From positions 1-17,456 of the forward strand of contig CAYWYJ010000085.1 in NCBI GenBank assembly GCA_964462635.1: DNA of 17,456 nt, read 5' to 3'. A program made the translations under genes and the position numbers. A model generated the notes under the pieces. It had not been told where the DNA came from, did no database searches, and saw only the letters and a program-made list of their open reading frames with translations. Below, piece by piece: positions 6,079 through 13,791 of the stretch (the stretch's first letter is position 1; every line of letters begins with the position of its first letter). This stretch comes from JBFMAI01 sp964462635. GTDB lineage: Bacteria > Planctomycetota > Phycisphaerae > UBA1845 > Fen-1342.

Positions 6079-7308
6079 CTAGCCGCTGAAGATCGAGAAC
6101 AGCCCTTTGCGCGCCCCATCGCCGGCGGCCTTCTCGGCCGACGGGGCGGACTCGGCCACGGGGCGACTGGCGAGGTCCTGGGCCATCTGCTGGATGGCCG
6201 CCCGCAACTTCGACCGCGGCGCGAACTCCGCCAGCGGGCTGCCCACGTTGATCGCCGTGCTGGCCGTCTTCCAGTCGTCGGGCAGGCTCCAGTCGAGCTT
6301 GCGGCCCAGCGTCGTCTCCACGTCCCCCGGCTCCAGATAGCCCGCCTCGCGCCCCGCCCGGTTGCACACCAGCCGCACCTGCTCCACGTTGTACCCCCCG
6401 CGCCGCAGCTCATTCAGCAACCGGTCGGCGTTGCGCACCGGCGGTACCAGGAGTTGCAGCACGAGCAGGTAAATGTCGGTCATATCAAAGACGGCGCGGG
6501 CCGAGGGGTCGAAGCGGACGGGGCCGTCGGCCACCACAAAGTCGTATTGCTCCAACATCGCGGCCAGCACCCCCGCGCACTGCGCCGCACTGATCCGCTC
6601 GGCCTGCTCGATGTCCGGCGGATGCGCCAGCACGTGGACGCCGGTGGCGTGCTTGACCACGACGCGCTCGATCATCTGCGCCTCGATGTGCTCGGGCGTG
6701 TCGCACAGCTCGGCGATCGTGTAGGTCGGCTGCGCGTCCAGGAACATCGCGGCCTGCCCAAACCGGAAGTCCAGGTCGACCAGCGCCACTTTCGGCCGCT
6801 GCCCTTCGCCGCCCCAGTCCTCCAGCTTGGCCAGCTCGACCGCCAGGTTGGCCGCGATCGTCGTCGCCCCCACGCCCCCGCAGCAGCCGACCACCGGGAT
6901 CAGGCGCCCCGCGCGTTGCCCGCCCGTCGGGGCCTCGTTGGAAACCCGGCGCAGAATGTCGGTGAGCTGTTCCGGCGGAAACGGTTTCCACAGGAACTCG
7001 CGCAAGCCGGCCCGCATGGCGCGGACGACCAGCTCCGCATCGCGGTCCTCGGTCATCCCGATGGCCGTCAGACGGTCTTTTCGCTCGGCGACCAGGGGGG
7101 CCGCCACATCGAGCGTGGCCGCCGGGTGCGGATCGAGGTGCAGCAGGAGCACTTCGGCGGGGAATTGGTTCAGGGCCTGGGTGAGGAGCAGGGGTTCATC
7201 GACCTCGGCGACGATCTTGACGCCCTCGACGGACAGCAGCAGGGCGCGCAGCTCCGGCGCGGCCTCTTCGTCGGCATTGACGACGATGACCCGCACGGGC
7301 TTGCTCAA
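6079..7308 (-). CDS. cpaE: Tad pilus localisation ATPase-like protein CpaE/TadZ
   Basis: 409 aa. Residues 1-125 form a receiver-like domain (VRVIVVNADEEA, MRAGLREFLWKPF), and 135-360 a ParA/MinD-type domain. Its P-loop region reads CCGGVGATT at 142-150. The usual ParA pattern is KGGxGKT, so Cys143 stands at the signature lysine and Ala148 at the P-loop lysine. A G-A-T/S-T loop is common in CpaE, but loss of the first lysine as well is notable. VALVDLDFRFGQAAMFLD and FVVADGP are typical of the family. The tail ends in KGLFSIFSG. CpaE/TadZ positions the pilus machine in the cell. The start is TTG at 7308, with GGAG 10 nt upstream; an in-frame GTG four codons later is an alternative. cpaF begins 62 nt after its stop. 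Confidence 0.9.
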   Translation of the reverse strand: MSKPVRVIVVNADEEAAPELRALLLSVEGVKIVAEVDEPLLLTQALNQFPAEVLLLHLDPHPAATLDVAAPLVAERKDRLTAIGMTEDRDAELVVRAMRAGLREFLWKPFPPEQLTDILRRVSNEAPTGGQRAGRLIPVVGCCGGVGATTIAANLAVELAKLEDWGGEGQRPKVALVDLDFRFGQAAMFLDAQPTYTIAELCDTPEHIEAQMIERVVVKHATGVHVLAHPPDIEQAERISAAQCAGVLAAMLEQYDFVVADGPVRFDPSARAVFDMTDIYLLVLQLLVPPVRNADRLLNELRRGGYNVEQVRLVCNRAGREAGYLEPGDVETTLGRKLDWSLPDDWKTASTAINVGSPLAEFAPRSKLRAAIQQMAQDLASRPVAESAPSAEKAAGDGARKGLFSIFSG

Positions 7309-7369
7309 GGCTGCCGGTCTCCATTCTCTACCACCGCCGCCGCCCGCCCGACCCCGTCGCGGTCGGGGG

Positions 7370-7410
7370 CCGCCGGACGACGGGGCCGATGGCCGCCCGT
7401 CGTCCGGCGG
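7370..7410. repeat. Perfect 15-bp intergenic hairpin
   Basis: CCGCCGGACGACGGG (7370-7384) is exactly complementary to CCCGTCGTCCGGCGG (7396-7410), with an 11-nt loop. It lies in the 170-nt gap between the stop of the TadG-like gene and the cpaE start. There is no T-run on the minus strand, so an mRNA-processing, stabilising or repeat role is as likely as termination. Confidence 0.6.
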
Positions 7411-7478
7411 AGAAGACGGCGTTGAGGTTCAGCGGGCCGGCGCGGCGCGCGCCCAGGCGCCCGCCGCCGGTCGCGCGA

Positions 7479-9193
7479 TTACTCGATCAAGGCCACCGGA
7501 CGCTTGCCGCCCAGGGACCGGAAAATCATCTCCAGTTCCTGGGTGTACTCTTCCGGGTTACCGGCGGCATAGAACTCCTGCCCGCGGCCGATGGTGGCGA
7601 TCTCCTGCATCAGCGGCCGGTCCGATTGGTAACCGACGCTGACGGTGTAGATCATCATGCCCTCGTCCGCGGCCTGTTGGGCCATCCGCAAGGCATAGGC
7701 GCGCGCACCGGATTCGTTGTACTGCCCATACTCGTCGTAGTTGGGCACACCGTCCGACATCAGCACGATGACCTTCGCCGCGGCGCTGCGGGCCCGGCTG
7801 CTGGTGAGCTCCGTGTAGGCCCGCGACAAGCCCGCGCCGATGTTCGTGTACACGTCGCGGTGTCCGGCCTGCCGGTGATACAACGTGTTGGCCACTTGNN
7901 NNNNNNNNACGTCTCCAGCGCCATGTGGTCCAGGCTCTCGAGCGATTCGATGACGTTGGTCATGGTCCAGACAGCGTCCTTGACGGCCCGCAGCGGCTGC
8001 TCCGGCGTGGCCCACTTCACGTTCGTCTGGTTGTACCGGGGACGATCGTTCAGCAGGAAATCGCAGAAGGTCTTCAGCCCGTAGCGGTACTTGAACGTCG
8101 CATTGGATTGCGACTGGACCCAGTCGACGTACGTCTTCCAGTTCCAGTCGACGGCATACGCCGGCGACGCCAGCCACGACACCTCGTTGTCGTTGAGGAC
8201 ATTGTCGCCGTTGCCGCCGCCCGGGAACGCGCCGCCCGGCTTGCCGCTGCGCCACTGGGCCAAGCCCAGCAGCACGCCGCAGCGGTTCCGCCAGTGCGAC
8301 GTGGTTCCGTCGAGTGATCCCGACAGCAGGGCCGTCCGCTCGTCGGCGGTGTAGCCCGTGTCGGTCAACAACGAGGTGATGACCGGCACGCTGGTCAACT
8401 GCGATTTGCGGATGTACCAGAGCCCGGGGTCCGTGCTGGCGTTGTAGCTCGCCGGATGGAGCTGGCTACCCCAGTTCGTCATGTAGCCGTACGTCGGCCC
8501 GGTGTCCGCTTCGTACTCGGTCTGGTCCACGTTGGTCGCCGAGGCCGGGATGTACGGCTTGTCCGGCTCGGGACCGTCCAGCGCGCACCAGAAGTCGCGC
8601 AGGTTGCTGTACCCGCCGTCGGCCCGGTTCCAGTACCGGAGCTGGGTGTCGTAGCCCATCGAGTTCGACAAGTCGATTACCACCGAGATGTCGCGCGGGA
8701 TGAGCACGGCGGCCGCTCGGGCGTCGAGCTGCATCCCGTAACGCCCCAGGACCGGGGCGAACAGGAACGGCACCTCGACTTCGCCCATGTCCTGCTGCCG
8801 GTGGACCGTGACCCGCACCGCGTCCACGCCGCCGGCCGACGGCTCGAAGTCAAACTTCCCCGTCGCCGCGTTCAGGACCGCCCGGCCGAACTCGACATCA
8901 CCGGCCAACACCGCCAGCGGCTCGCCGCGGGCCGGGTTGCGCCGCGCATACTCGTTCGCGGCGACAATGGCCAACTCGAACGGATCGCCCTCGCCGGCGC
9001 CGGACAATTCGGCGGCGGCGGCCAGGGCCGCGGCATCGGCCGCGACCTGGAGCTCGGTCTGCGTCGTGTACGCCGACCCGATGTCCAGCACCAGGGCGCC
9101 CATGCCCAGGATGACAGTGGAGCAGACCGCGACGTGCGCCACGACGGCCGCCCGCCGCAACCGTTTCCTCGGATTTCGCCTCAACGTTTGCAT
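7479..9193 (-). CDS. tadG: TadG-like Flp pilus protein with von Willebrand factor A domain (interrupted by assembly gap)
   Basis: The ATG at 9193 has GGAGGT 6 nt upstream. The N-terminus has a basic stretch and one membrane segment (AVVAHVAVCSTVILGMGALVLDIG) followed by TQTELQVAADAAALAAAAEL, the TadE/TadG-like Tad region. A VWA domain begins near residue 165 with the metal-site motif DLSNS (Asp about 173). After the N run, the frame beginning QVANTLYHRQ continues with YTNIGAGLSRAYTEL and KVIVLMSDGVPN, then ends at TAA (7479-7481). Both halves read as one VWA protein, about 570 residues plus the missing part. The frames differ only because 10 N stand for an unknown length. VWA TadG proteins are minor envelope components of Tad pili, possibly for adhesion. 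Symbol by family and position. Confidence 0.85.
7899..7908. other. Assembly gap (10 N) inside the TadG-like gene
   Basis: Ten N join two contig ends within the VWA domain. For the two reading frames to connect, the true missing length must leave remainder 2 when divided by 3. Ten leaves remainder 1, so 10 is a placeholder. Confidence 0.95.
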
Positions 9194-9249
9194 CTTCCTA
9201 CCTCCGCACCGTGACAAACCTCACGCCACACAAAGCAACCTCGTTCTTA

Positions 9250-9320
9250 GGGAACGGGGAAAAGGGAACGGGGAACGGGAAAGCCGGTCACCCGGCCCCT
9301 GTTCCCTTTTCCCTGTTCCC
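9250..9320. repeat. GGGAAC-type purine repeat forming a long inverted pair
   Basis: The purine arm 9250-9273 (units of GGGAAC and GGGAAAA) faces a pyrimidine arm 9296-9320 that is its reverse complement apart from two positions, around a 22-nt loop. It fills most of the 145-nt gap between the TadG-like start and the cpaC stop, so it would form a hairpin in the operon transcript. Related units occur at 10846-10880 and 10983-11023. Confidence 0.75.
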
Positions 9321-9338
9321 GGTTCCCTGGCACCATGT

Positions 9339-10901
9339 CTACGTTCCTTCCTCGCCGCCGGCCGGCCCGATCGGACCGTGCAACCGGGCGGCGGCGGGTT
9401 GACCGTACAATTCCGCCGACTGCGCCGGCCAGGCCGGCCGCGCCCGCGGCGACGGCGCCGCCTGGCCCGGCAGCGGCTTGCCTTCCAACTGCCCCAGCGC
9501 CATCAGCTCCCAATCGTTGGGCCGCAGATGGTCCGTCCCCGGCACGTACACGACTTGCCCAGGGTTCAGGGGCGCCACAAGCTCCGGCGTAACGAGCACG
9601 ACCAGCTCGCTTTCATTCGCTTGATACTCGACCGAGCGGAAGAGCGCGCCGAGCACCGGCAGGTCGCCGAGCGCCGGCACCTTGCTGCTGGTGGCGCGCG
9701 TCTTTTCGCTGAGCAGCCCGCCGATGGCGAACGTCTGCCCCGGGCCGATCTCGACCACGGTCTCGACGCGGCGCTGGATGAGCCCGGGCACGGCGAAGCC
9801 GCCGATCCGCACGGCGGTGCTGAAGTCCGGTTCGCTGACTTCGGGGGCCACGCGCAGCCGGATCACGTCGTCGCTGACGACCGTCGGGGTGAAGCGCAGC
9901 CGGACGCCGAACTCGCGGAACTCGACGGTCACCGAATCCCGCTGTTGCACGGGGATCGGGAACTCGCCGCCGGCCAGGAAATTGGCCTCCTGACCGCTGA
10001 CGGTGACGAGGTTCGGCTCGGCCAGCACCTGGAGCAGGCCGTTGTCGCGCAAGGCCTGAATGAAGATCTGCATCTGTATGCGCGGGAACCCGAGGCTCAG
10101 CGTGGGCGTCGCCGTCAGGCCCATCTCGCCGGTGGCGAAGGGGATGCGCCCGGTCGCCGCGGCCCCACTGGTCGCGCCGATGTTGACCGGGTTGATGCCG
10201 CCGATCTGGCTGACGGCGAAGACATCCTGGAAGTCATCTCCCGCCATCCAGCCGTTGAAACCCAGCCGGCGCGTCGCGGCCCGGTTGACCTCGGCGACGG
10301 TGCAACGCAGCAGGACCTGGTGGACCCCCGCGACCGTCATGTGGTTGATGACGTTCTTGGAGTACACCTCGGCCACCTGCATGATGCGTTCGGCCGACTC
10401 CGTGTCCGGGACCGTCCCGCTCACCACGACCGAGTCGAGCAGCGCCGACACCTGCACCTTGGCCCGCGGCACGATCGAACGCACGCTGGCCTGGAGCCGC
10501 TCCAGGTCCAGGTCCACCGCGACCGTGAACGTCTGCTGTTGTCCCCCGTCCACGGTGGCCAGGAGCTGCGTCGTGCCGTACGACTTGCCGTTGATGAGAA
10601 TCTGCCGCGGCGCGGTCGCCGTCACGTCGGCGACCTCCGGGTTGGCCACCCGGACCTCGCGCACGGGCACGTTGAAATCGACCAGCACACCCTGATTGAC
10701 CGGGACCGAGATCATCTGGGCCTGGGCCTGCATCGGCCGCACGCTGATCTGCACCGCCGGCGGCTCCTGCGCCGCGGCCGGCCACACGCCCAGCCACGCG
10801 ACGGCCACGAGCCCGATCCCGATCCGGGCCCGCCGGGACGCCGCTCCCTGTGCCCAGTTCCCCGGTCCCTGTTCCCGATGGTTGCGATTATGCCGGTTCA
10901 T
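9339..10901 (-). CDS. cpaC: Tad pilus outer-membrane secretin CpaC/RcpA
   Basis: 520 aa. A signal peptide (RIGIGLVAVAWLGVWPAAA, cleavage before QEPPAV near residue 46) precedes a pilus-assembly N-domain (VPVREVRVANPEVADVTA, NGKSYGTTQLLA) and a BON-like region (VSALLDSVVVSGTVPDTESA). The secretin domain covers about 240-455: VLAEPNLVTVSGQEANFLAGGE, the FREFGVRLRFTPTV segment, GQTFAIGGLLSE and VPALGDLPVLGALFRS, ending VVLVTPELVAPL. A Pro/Ala-rich tail follows. It forms the outer-membrane pore for the Flp pilus. The ATG overlaps the cpaB stop by 4 nt (ATGA), with GAGGAG 8 nt upstream. Residues 8-19 (HREQGPGNWAQG), ahead of the signal core, come from a repeat. Confidence 0.95.
   Translation of the reverse strand: MNRHNRNHREQGPGNWAQGAASRRARIGIGLVAVAWLGVWPAAAQEPPAVQISVRPMQAQAQMISVPVNQGVLVDFNVPVREVRVANPEVADVTATAPRQILINGKSYGTTQLLATVDGGQQQTFTVAVDLDLERLQASVRSIVPRAKVQVSALLDSVVVSGTVPDTESAERIMQVAEVYSKNVINHMTVAGVHQVLLRCTVAEVNRAATRRLGFNGWMAGDDFQDVFAVSQIGGINPVNIGATSGAAATGRIPFATGEMGLTATPTLSLGFPRIQMQIFIQALRDNGLLQVLAEPNLVTVSGQEANFLAGGEFPIPVQQRDSVTVEFREFGVRLRFTPTVVSDDVIRLRVAPEVSEPDFSTAVRIGGFAVPGLIQRRVETVVEIGPGQTFAIGGLLSEKTRATSSKVPALGDLPVLGALFRSVEYQANESELVVLVTPELVAPLNPGQVVYVPGTDHLRPNDWELMALGQLEGKPLPGQAAPSPRARPAWPAQSAELYGQPAAARLHGPIGPAGGEEGT
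10846..10880 (-). repeat. GGGAAC-type repeat inside the cpaC start region
   Basis: On the minus strand this reads as GGGAACAGGGACCGGGGAACT-like units and encodes residues 8-19 of CpaC, between the start codon and the signal peptide core. It resembles the intergenic repeat at 9250-9320. Confidence 0.6.
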
Positions 10902-11986
10902 TCGGAGAGCTCCTCAGGCTCGAACTCGATGTCCCCGCTCGCCGGGGCGCTGTCTGGCGCGGGCGCCGCGGCGGGGGTCGTTACCTGTTCCCGGTTCCCA
11001 GTTCCTTCCTCCCGGTCCCCCACGAATCCCCGCCCCGCGGAAACAACACGGTCCGACGAATCCCGACTGCGGAACTGAATCACCTCTTCCCGCGGGCCCC
11101 GGTAGATTCGCAGCACCCACGGCGGCACCACGGCCTCGGGCGTGGTCGCCGGTCCGGGCCGCGCCGCCGCACTGGCCAGCAGGCTCCCCAGCCAGCTCAG
11201 GGCCGACGGTTGCGGCGGCTCGGACGCGGCCGCGACGGCGGGCGGCGCGGACTTCTCCGGCGCCGCCTGCCCCATCATCTCCAGGTCGCTGACCCACTCG
11301 TTGTCATTGGCGGGTTCCTGGTCTTCCAGGCCCCGCAGAGAAAGCTTGATGCGCCCCTGCTGTTCCGCCAGGAGCAGGGTCTTGACCTGCTCCGGCTTGA
11401 CGAACAGGGTGACCGCCCGCACGGTGCGGGCCCGCGTGGCACCGTCCTCGTCCGTGCCCGACGGGCTCAGCCGCGGTCCGACCGCCGCCAACTCGGCGTT
11501 CTCGACGATGGTCTTGGCGATGGTCTCGCTGCGGTTGTTGCGGCGGACCTTGAAGGAGCCGACGACGTCCACGAAGCGGCCGGGTTCGAGGTGGTAGTCC
11601 ACGCCCGAGCCGGAGTCGATCTTGACGGCGACGGCGCGATAGCCGGGTTTGACGAAGATGCCCGGGCGCGTGCCGGGCGGGGCAAGCATGGTTTCGAGGA
11701 TCGGCAGCCCGCCGGGGGCCACGATCTGCGGCACGCGGCCGACGAGCTGGGTCTTCTCTTTGAACGCGCCCTTGGGCACCAGCTCCGTCGGGAAGGACAG
11801 GGCCTGGAGCATCTCTTCCTTGATCTCGGTGCCGCGGGGGAGGTCGGCGGCGGCGGCCCAGATTTTCACTTTGGGCGTGGGACGTTGCGAAGCGCGGGCG
11901 TTCTTCAGCGTGTTGATCCCCAGGAACAGCGCCAGGCCCCCGATCCCCAGGCCGGCGACCAGCGGTAACAGGGCTTTCACGTTCAT
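10898..11986 (-). CDS. cpaB: Tad pilus assembly protein CpaB/RcpC
   Basis: 362 aa from ATG at 11986 (AAGGA 9 nt upstream); ATG at 11992 is also in frame but only 3 nt from that site. One N-terminal membrane segment (LLPLVAGLGIGGLALFLGI) anchors it. A SAF domain follows at about 40-100 (AAADLPRGTEIKEEML, PGGLPILETML), then the RcpC/CpaB domain at about 110-230 (YRAVAVKIDSGSGVDYHLEPG, FVDVVGSF, VTLFVKPEQVKTLLLAE). It works with the CpaC secretin, probably at the periplasmic face. The C-terminal 130 residues are Pro/Ala-rich. Residues around 320-335 (DREEGTGNREQ) come from the purine repeat, so this tail looks tolerant of insertions. The stop overlaps the cpaC start. Confidence 0.93.
   Translation of the reverse strand: MNVKALLPLVAGLGIGGLALFLGINTLKNARASQRPTPKVKIWAAAADLPRGTEIKEEMLQALSFPTELVPKGAFKEKTQLVGRVPQIVAPGGLPILETMLAPPGTRPGIFVKPGYRAVAVKIDSGSGVDYHLEPGRFVDVVGSFKVRRNNRSETIAKTIVENAELAAVGPRLSPSGTDEDGATRARTVRAVTLFVKPEQVKTLLLAEQQGRIKLSLRGLEDQEPANDNEWVSDLEMMGQAAPEKSAPPAVAAASEPPQPSALSWLGSLLASAAARPGPATTPEAVVPPWVLRIYRGPREEVIQFRSRDSSDRVVSAGRGFVGDREEGTGNREQVTTPAAAPAPDSAPASGDIEFEPEELSE
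10983..11023 (-). repeat. GGGAAC-type repeat inside the cpaB 3' end
   Basis: On the minus strand this holds GGGAAC/GGGAACC/GGAAC units and encodes DREEGTGNREQ near the C-terminus of CpaB. Together with 10846-10880 it brackets the cpaB-cpaC junction. Confidence 0.6.
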
Positions 11987-12169
11987 GGTCATCCATCCTT
12001 GCGTGGCGCCACGCCGACGCCGGCAAGCCGCCGAACTCGGAAGGGCCCGTCGCGGGCGGACCCTGGCGCGCCCCGGCGCGCCGCTGTCCGTGTCCCTTCT
12101 CCTCCGTCCCGCCCCGTGCGGTCGGCCGCCGGCCCCGGCGCAGCGGGGTCACGTCGGCGGCGACCGCGG

Positions 12170-12574
12170 TCAGTCAATCCCCTCTTTGCGCATGGAGCAG
12201 CTCGCGGTGATGTTGCCGCTGGGGGGGCCGCCGAAGTAGCACCCCACCAGCGTCACGTCCGCGTAGGGGACCGAGACCGTCACGTCGCCCGTGGGGTTGT
12301 TGTACTCATCCACGGTGACGTCGGTGGTGTACGTGGTGAGCCCCAGCGTCCGCATGTAGTCCGAAACGCGCGACTCGACGTCGCTGATGCGCGAGCCGGG
12401 CAGCGCGGCCGTCCGCGCCCCCTCGCGCGCCGCGGTCGTCAACGCCTGGCGCACCGTGAACAACCACCCGTACTCGATGATGCCGAACAGCATGGTCAGC
12501 AGAATCGGGGTGACGATCGCCAGCTCGACCGCCGCCGCCGCCCGGCCCAGCCACCTTCTCCTTCCGCGTTTCAT
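12170..12574 (-). CDS. tadE: TadE-like pseudopilin
   Basis: 134 aa. A basic leader (MKRGRRRWLGR) precedes AAAAVELAIVTPILLTMLFG, the hydrophobic TadE segment with its conserved Glu. IIEYGWLFTVRQALTTAAREGARTA follows, the usual TadE helix, and then a short beta-rich periplasmic part with two Cys (VGCYF, ASCSM) that may pair. TadE proteins are minor pseudopilins processed by the same peptidase as Flp. The start is ATG at 12574 because it overlaps the cpaA stop (ATGA, 4 nt) and has GGAGG 9 nt upstream; a TTG three codons earlier is less likely. The next gene, cpaB, starts 183 nt downstream. That gap holds only GC-rich sequence, including two adjacent GGCGCGCC sites at 12065-12072 and 12075-12082. 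Confidence 0.88.
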   Translation of the reverse strand: MKRGRRRWLGRAAAAVELAIVTPILLTMLFGIIEYGWLFTVRQALTTAAREGARTAALPGSRISDVESRVSDYMRTLGLTTYTTDVTVDEYNNPTGDVTVSVPYADVTLVGCYFGGPPSGNITASCSMRKEGID

Positions 12575-13161
12575 GGCAGCCAACCTCCGACGTAGTAGGT
12601 CAACAACACGCCGATCGTCCCCGCCGTCAGCGGGACGCCGTACGGAAGAAGCTGGCTCGTGTCACCGAACGTGCGCGCCCCGCCGTACTCGCCGAAGGCG
12701 GTCTCGAGGCGCCGCATCTTGTGCAGGATCGTTTGCAGGTTCGTCAGGGCATGCACCGTCCGGCCGCTGGTGTAGATCATCACCACGGCCACCAGCCCAC
12801 CCAGGAGCCCCCCGGCCGTGAAACCGAGCAGCGTGAGCCACGGGCCCAGCCAGCAGCCGATCGCGGCCATCAGCTTGACGTCTCCCGCGCCCATCGCGTG
12901 CATCAGCCAAGGTACGATAAGAAGTCCGAATCCCACCCCCATACCCGACAGACCCCACCCCACGCCGCCGCGCGGCCCCTCTTCCCCCGCCGTCCACCAC
13001 CCAAAGGCCAGTCCCTGCACGACCAGGCCCGACACGGCCAGGGCCGCGTTGAGCCAGTTCGGGACGCGCCGTTGGGAGTAGTCGATCCACGAGGCATACA
13101 GGATGCCCGGGACCAATACGGCGAACGTCACGTGCCAGTAATGTGCCGCCAGTTCACTCAT
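12571..13161 (-). CDS. cpaA: Prepilin peptidase CpaA/TadV (A24 family)
   Basis: 196 aa, a multi-pass inner-membrane aspartic protease. The two catalytic aspartates are visible: Asp27 in SWIDYSQRRVPNWL and Asp94 in GAGDVKLMAAIG (the GxGD motif). It lacks the N-methylase domain of larger PilD enzymes, as expected for the Tad type. It would cleave the Flp and TadE leaders. Hydrophobic segments cover about 10-25, 40-55, 70-90, 97-130 and the C-terminal 30 residues. The start is ATG at 13161; no clear Shine-Dalgarno site is seen there. Its stop overlaps the tadE start by 4 nt. It lies 180 nt after flp, beyond a strong hairpin. Confidence 0.92.
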   Translation of the reverse strand: MSELAAHYWHVTFAVLVPGILYASWIDYSQRRVPNWLNAALAVSGLVVQGLAFGWWTAGEEGPRGGVGWGLSGMGVGFGLLIVPWLMHAMGAGDVKLMAAIGCWLGPWLTLLGFTAGGLLGGLVAVVMIYTSGRTVHALTNLQTILHKMRRLETAFGEYGGARTFGDTSQLLPYGVPLTAGTIGVLLTYYVGGWLP

Positions 13162-13266
13162 CAGCGTTTTTCAGGCCGTTTTCGCGGCCCTTTTCCGGCC
13201 CGCCGGTCTGCTCCTCGGCGGCCCCCAGTAACATCGGACGTTCCGGGGGGTGAGGCGAGAAAGAGA

Positions 13267-13300
13267 GGCGGCGGCAACCGCAGGCCGCGGTGCCGCCGCC
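13267..13300 (-). terminator. Hairpin after flp, likely attenuator or partial terminator
   Basis: GGCGGCGGCA (13267-13276) is the reverse complement of TGCCGCCGCC (13291-13300). An inner CCGC/GCGG stem extends it, with one bulged base and a 5-nt loop. On the minus strand the stem is followed by TCTCTTTCT. It lies about 40 nt after the flp stop and before cpaA. Its place suits partial termination or protection of the pilin mRNA from 3' decay. The T-run is imperfect. Confidence 0.5.
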
Positions 13301-13341
13301 CGATGGCTCTCGGTCGAGGCGACCGCGCCGCCGTCCCCGGC

Positions 13342-13530
13342 TTAGCCCGGAGTCCCGGCCGGCATCTGGTCGGCAATGTTGTTGAACGTGGTCCGCAGCG
13401 CGCTGCCCAGCGCGGTAATGGCCGCGATGCACGCCACGATAATCAGGGCCAACATGACCGCGTACTCGGTCGCGGTAGGCCCATCCTCGTTCACCAGGAA
13501 CTGCCGCATGCGGTTGACAAGCGCTTTCAT
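13342..13530 (-). CDS. flp: Flp/Fap-type major pilin
   Basis: 62 aa from ATG at 13530, which has GGAGG 7 nt upstream. A leader of 17 residues (MKALVNRMRQFLVNEDG) ends in Gly17. The mature pilin then starts PTATEYAVMLALIIVACIAA, with Glu at +5 and Tyr at +6, the Flp processing signature. The remaining short tail is LGSALRTTFNNIADQ followed by MPAGTPG. The predicted mature pilin is about 45 residues, normal for the type IVc group. It is the first gene of the Tad run, with a long non-coding leader upstream and a hairpin downstream. Upstream in-frame codons exist, but the ribosome site and motif spacing fix this start. Confidence 0.95.
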   Translation of the reverse strand: MKALVNRMRQFLVNEDGPTATEYAVMLALIIVACIAAITALGSALRTTFNNIADQMPAGTPG

Positions 13531-13693
13531 CTCTTTTCCTCCGCGCGTCTCCGGAAGTCCCGGAGATCGCCAAGAACCCTTCGCCTCCGTGCGAGACATT
13601 TCCCATCCAAAACCTACCCACTCCGGACAGCCCGGGCGGATGCCCGGCGGTGCCCACGATGCTGCCCTCTGGAAGCTGCGTCCCGTAATCCCC

Positions 13694-13717
13694 CGCCTCA
13701 CGTCGCTTCGTGAGGCG
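13694..13717. repeat. Hairpin in the flp leader
   Basis: CGCCTCACG (13694-13702), loop tcgctt, CGTGAGGCG (13709-13717): a perfect 9-bp stem. It lies about 165 nt upstream of the flp start in the 333-nt non-coding region 13531-13863. It has no T-run in the flp direction. Nothing else in that region looks coding, and I recognise no known riboswitch. Confidence 0.5.
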
Positions 13718-13762
13718 CCGTTCACCCGGGACAGACGAGCGGGAGAACGACACCTAAAGGTT

Positions 13763-13791
13763 TCAATACGGGGGGGGCCGCAGGCAAAAAA
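13763..13791 (-). promoter_or_regulatory. Weak promoter-like pair upstream of flp with a C8 tract in the spacer
   Basis: On the minus strand TTTTTT (13791-13786) and TATTGA (13768-13763) are exactly 17 nt apart, and the spacer holds eight C in a row (13777-13770). The hexamers match a sigma-70 consensus poorly, so this is only a candidate. A start here would give flp a leader of roughly 225 nt. Confidence 0.2.

Noticed and set aside
7760..8255. Two overlapping genes at the N run
   Set aside because: The overlap is produced by translating through 10 N in the wrong frame. Joining the two halves across the gap gives one VWA protein.
8787..11078. A 763-codon open frame on the plus strand
   Set aside because: It is antisense to cpaC and parts of cpaB and the TadG-like gene, with His/Arg/Asp-rich composition typical of the opposite strand of a GC-rich gene.
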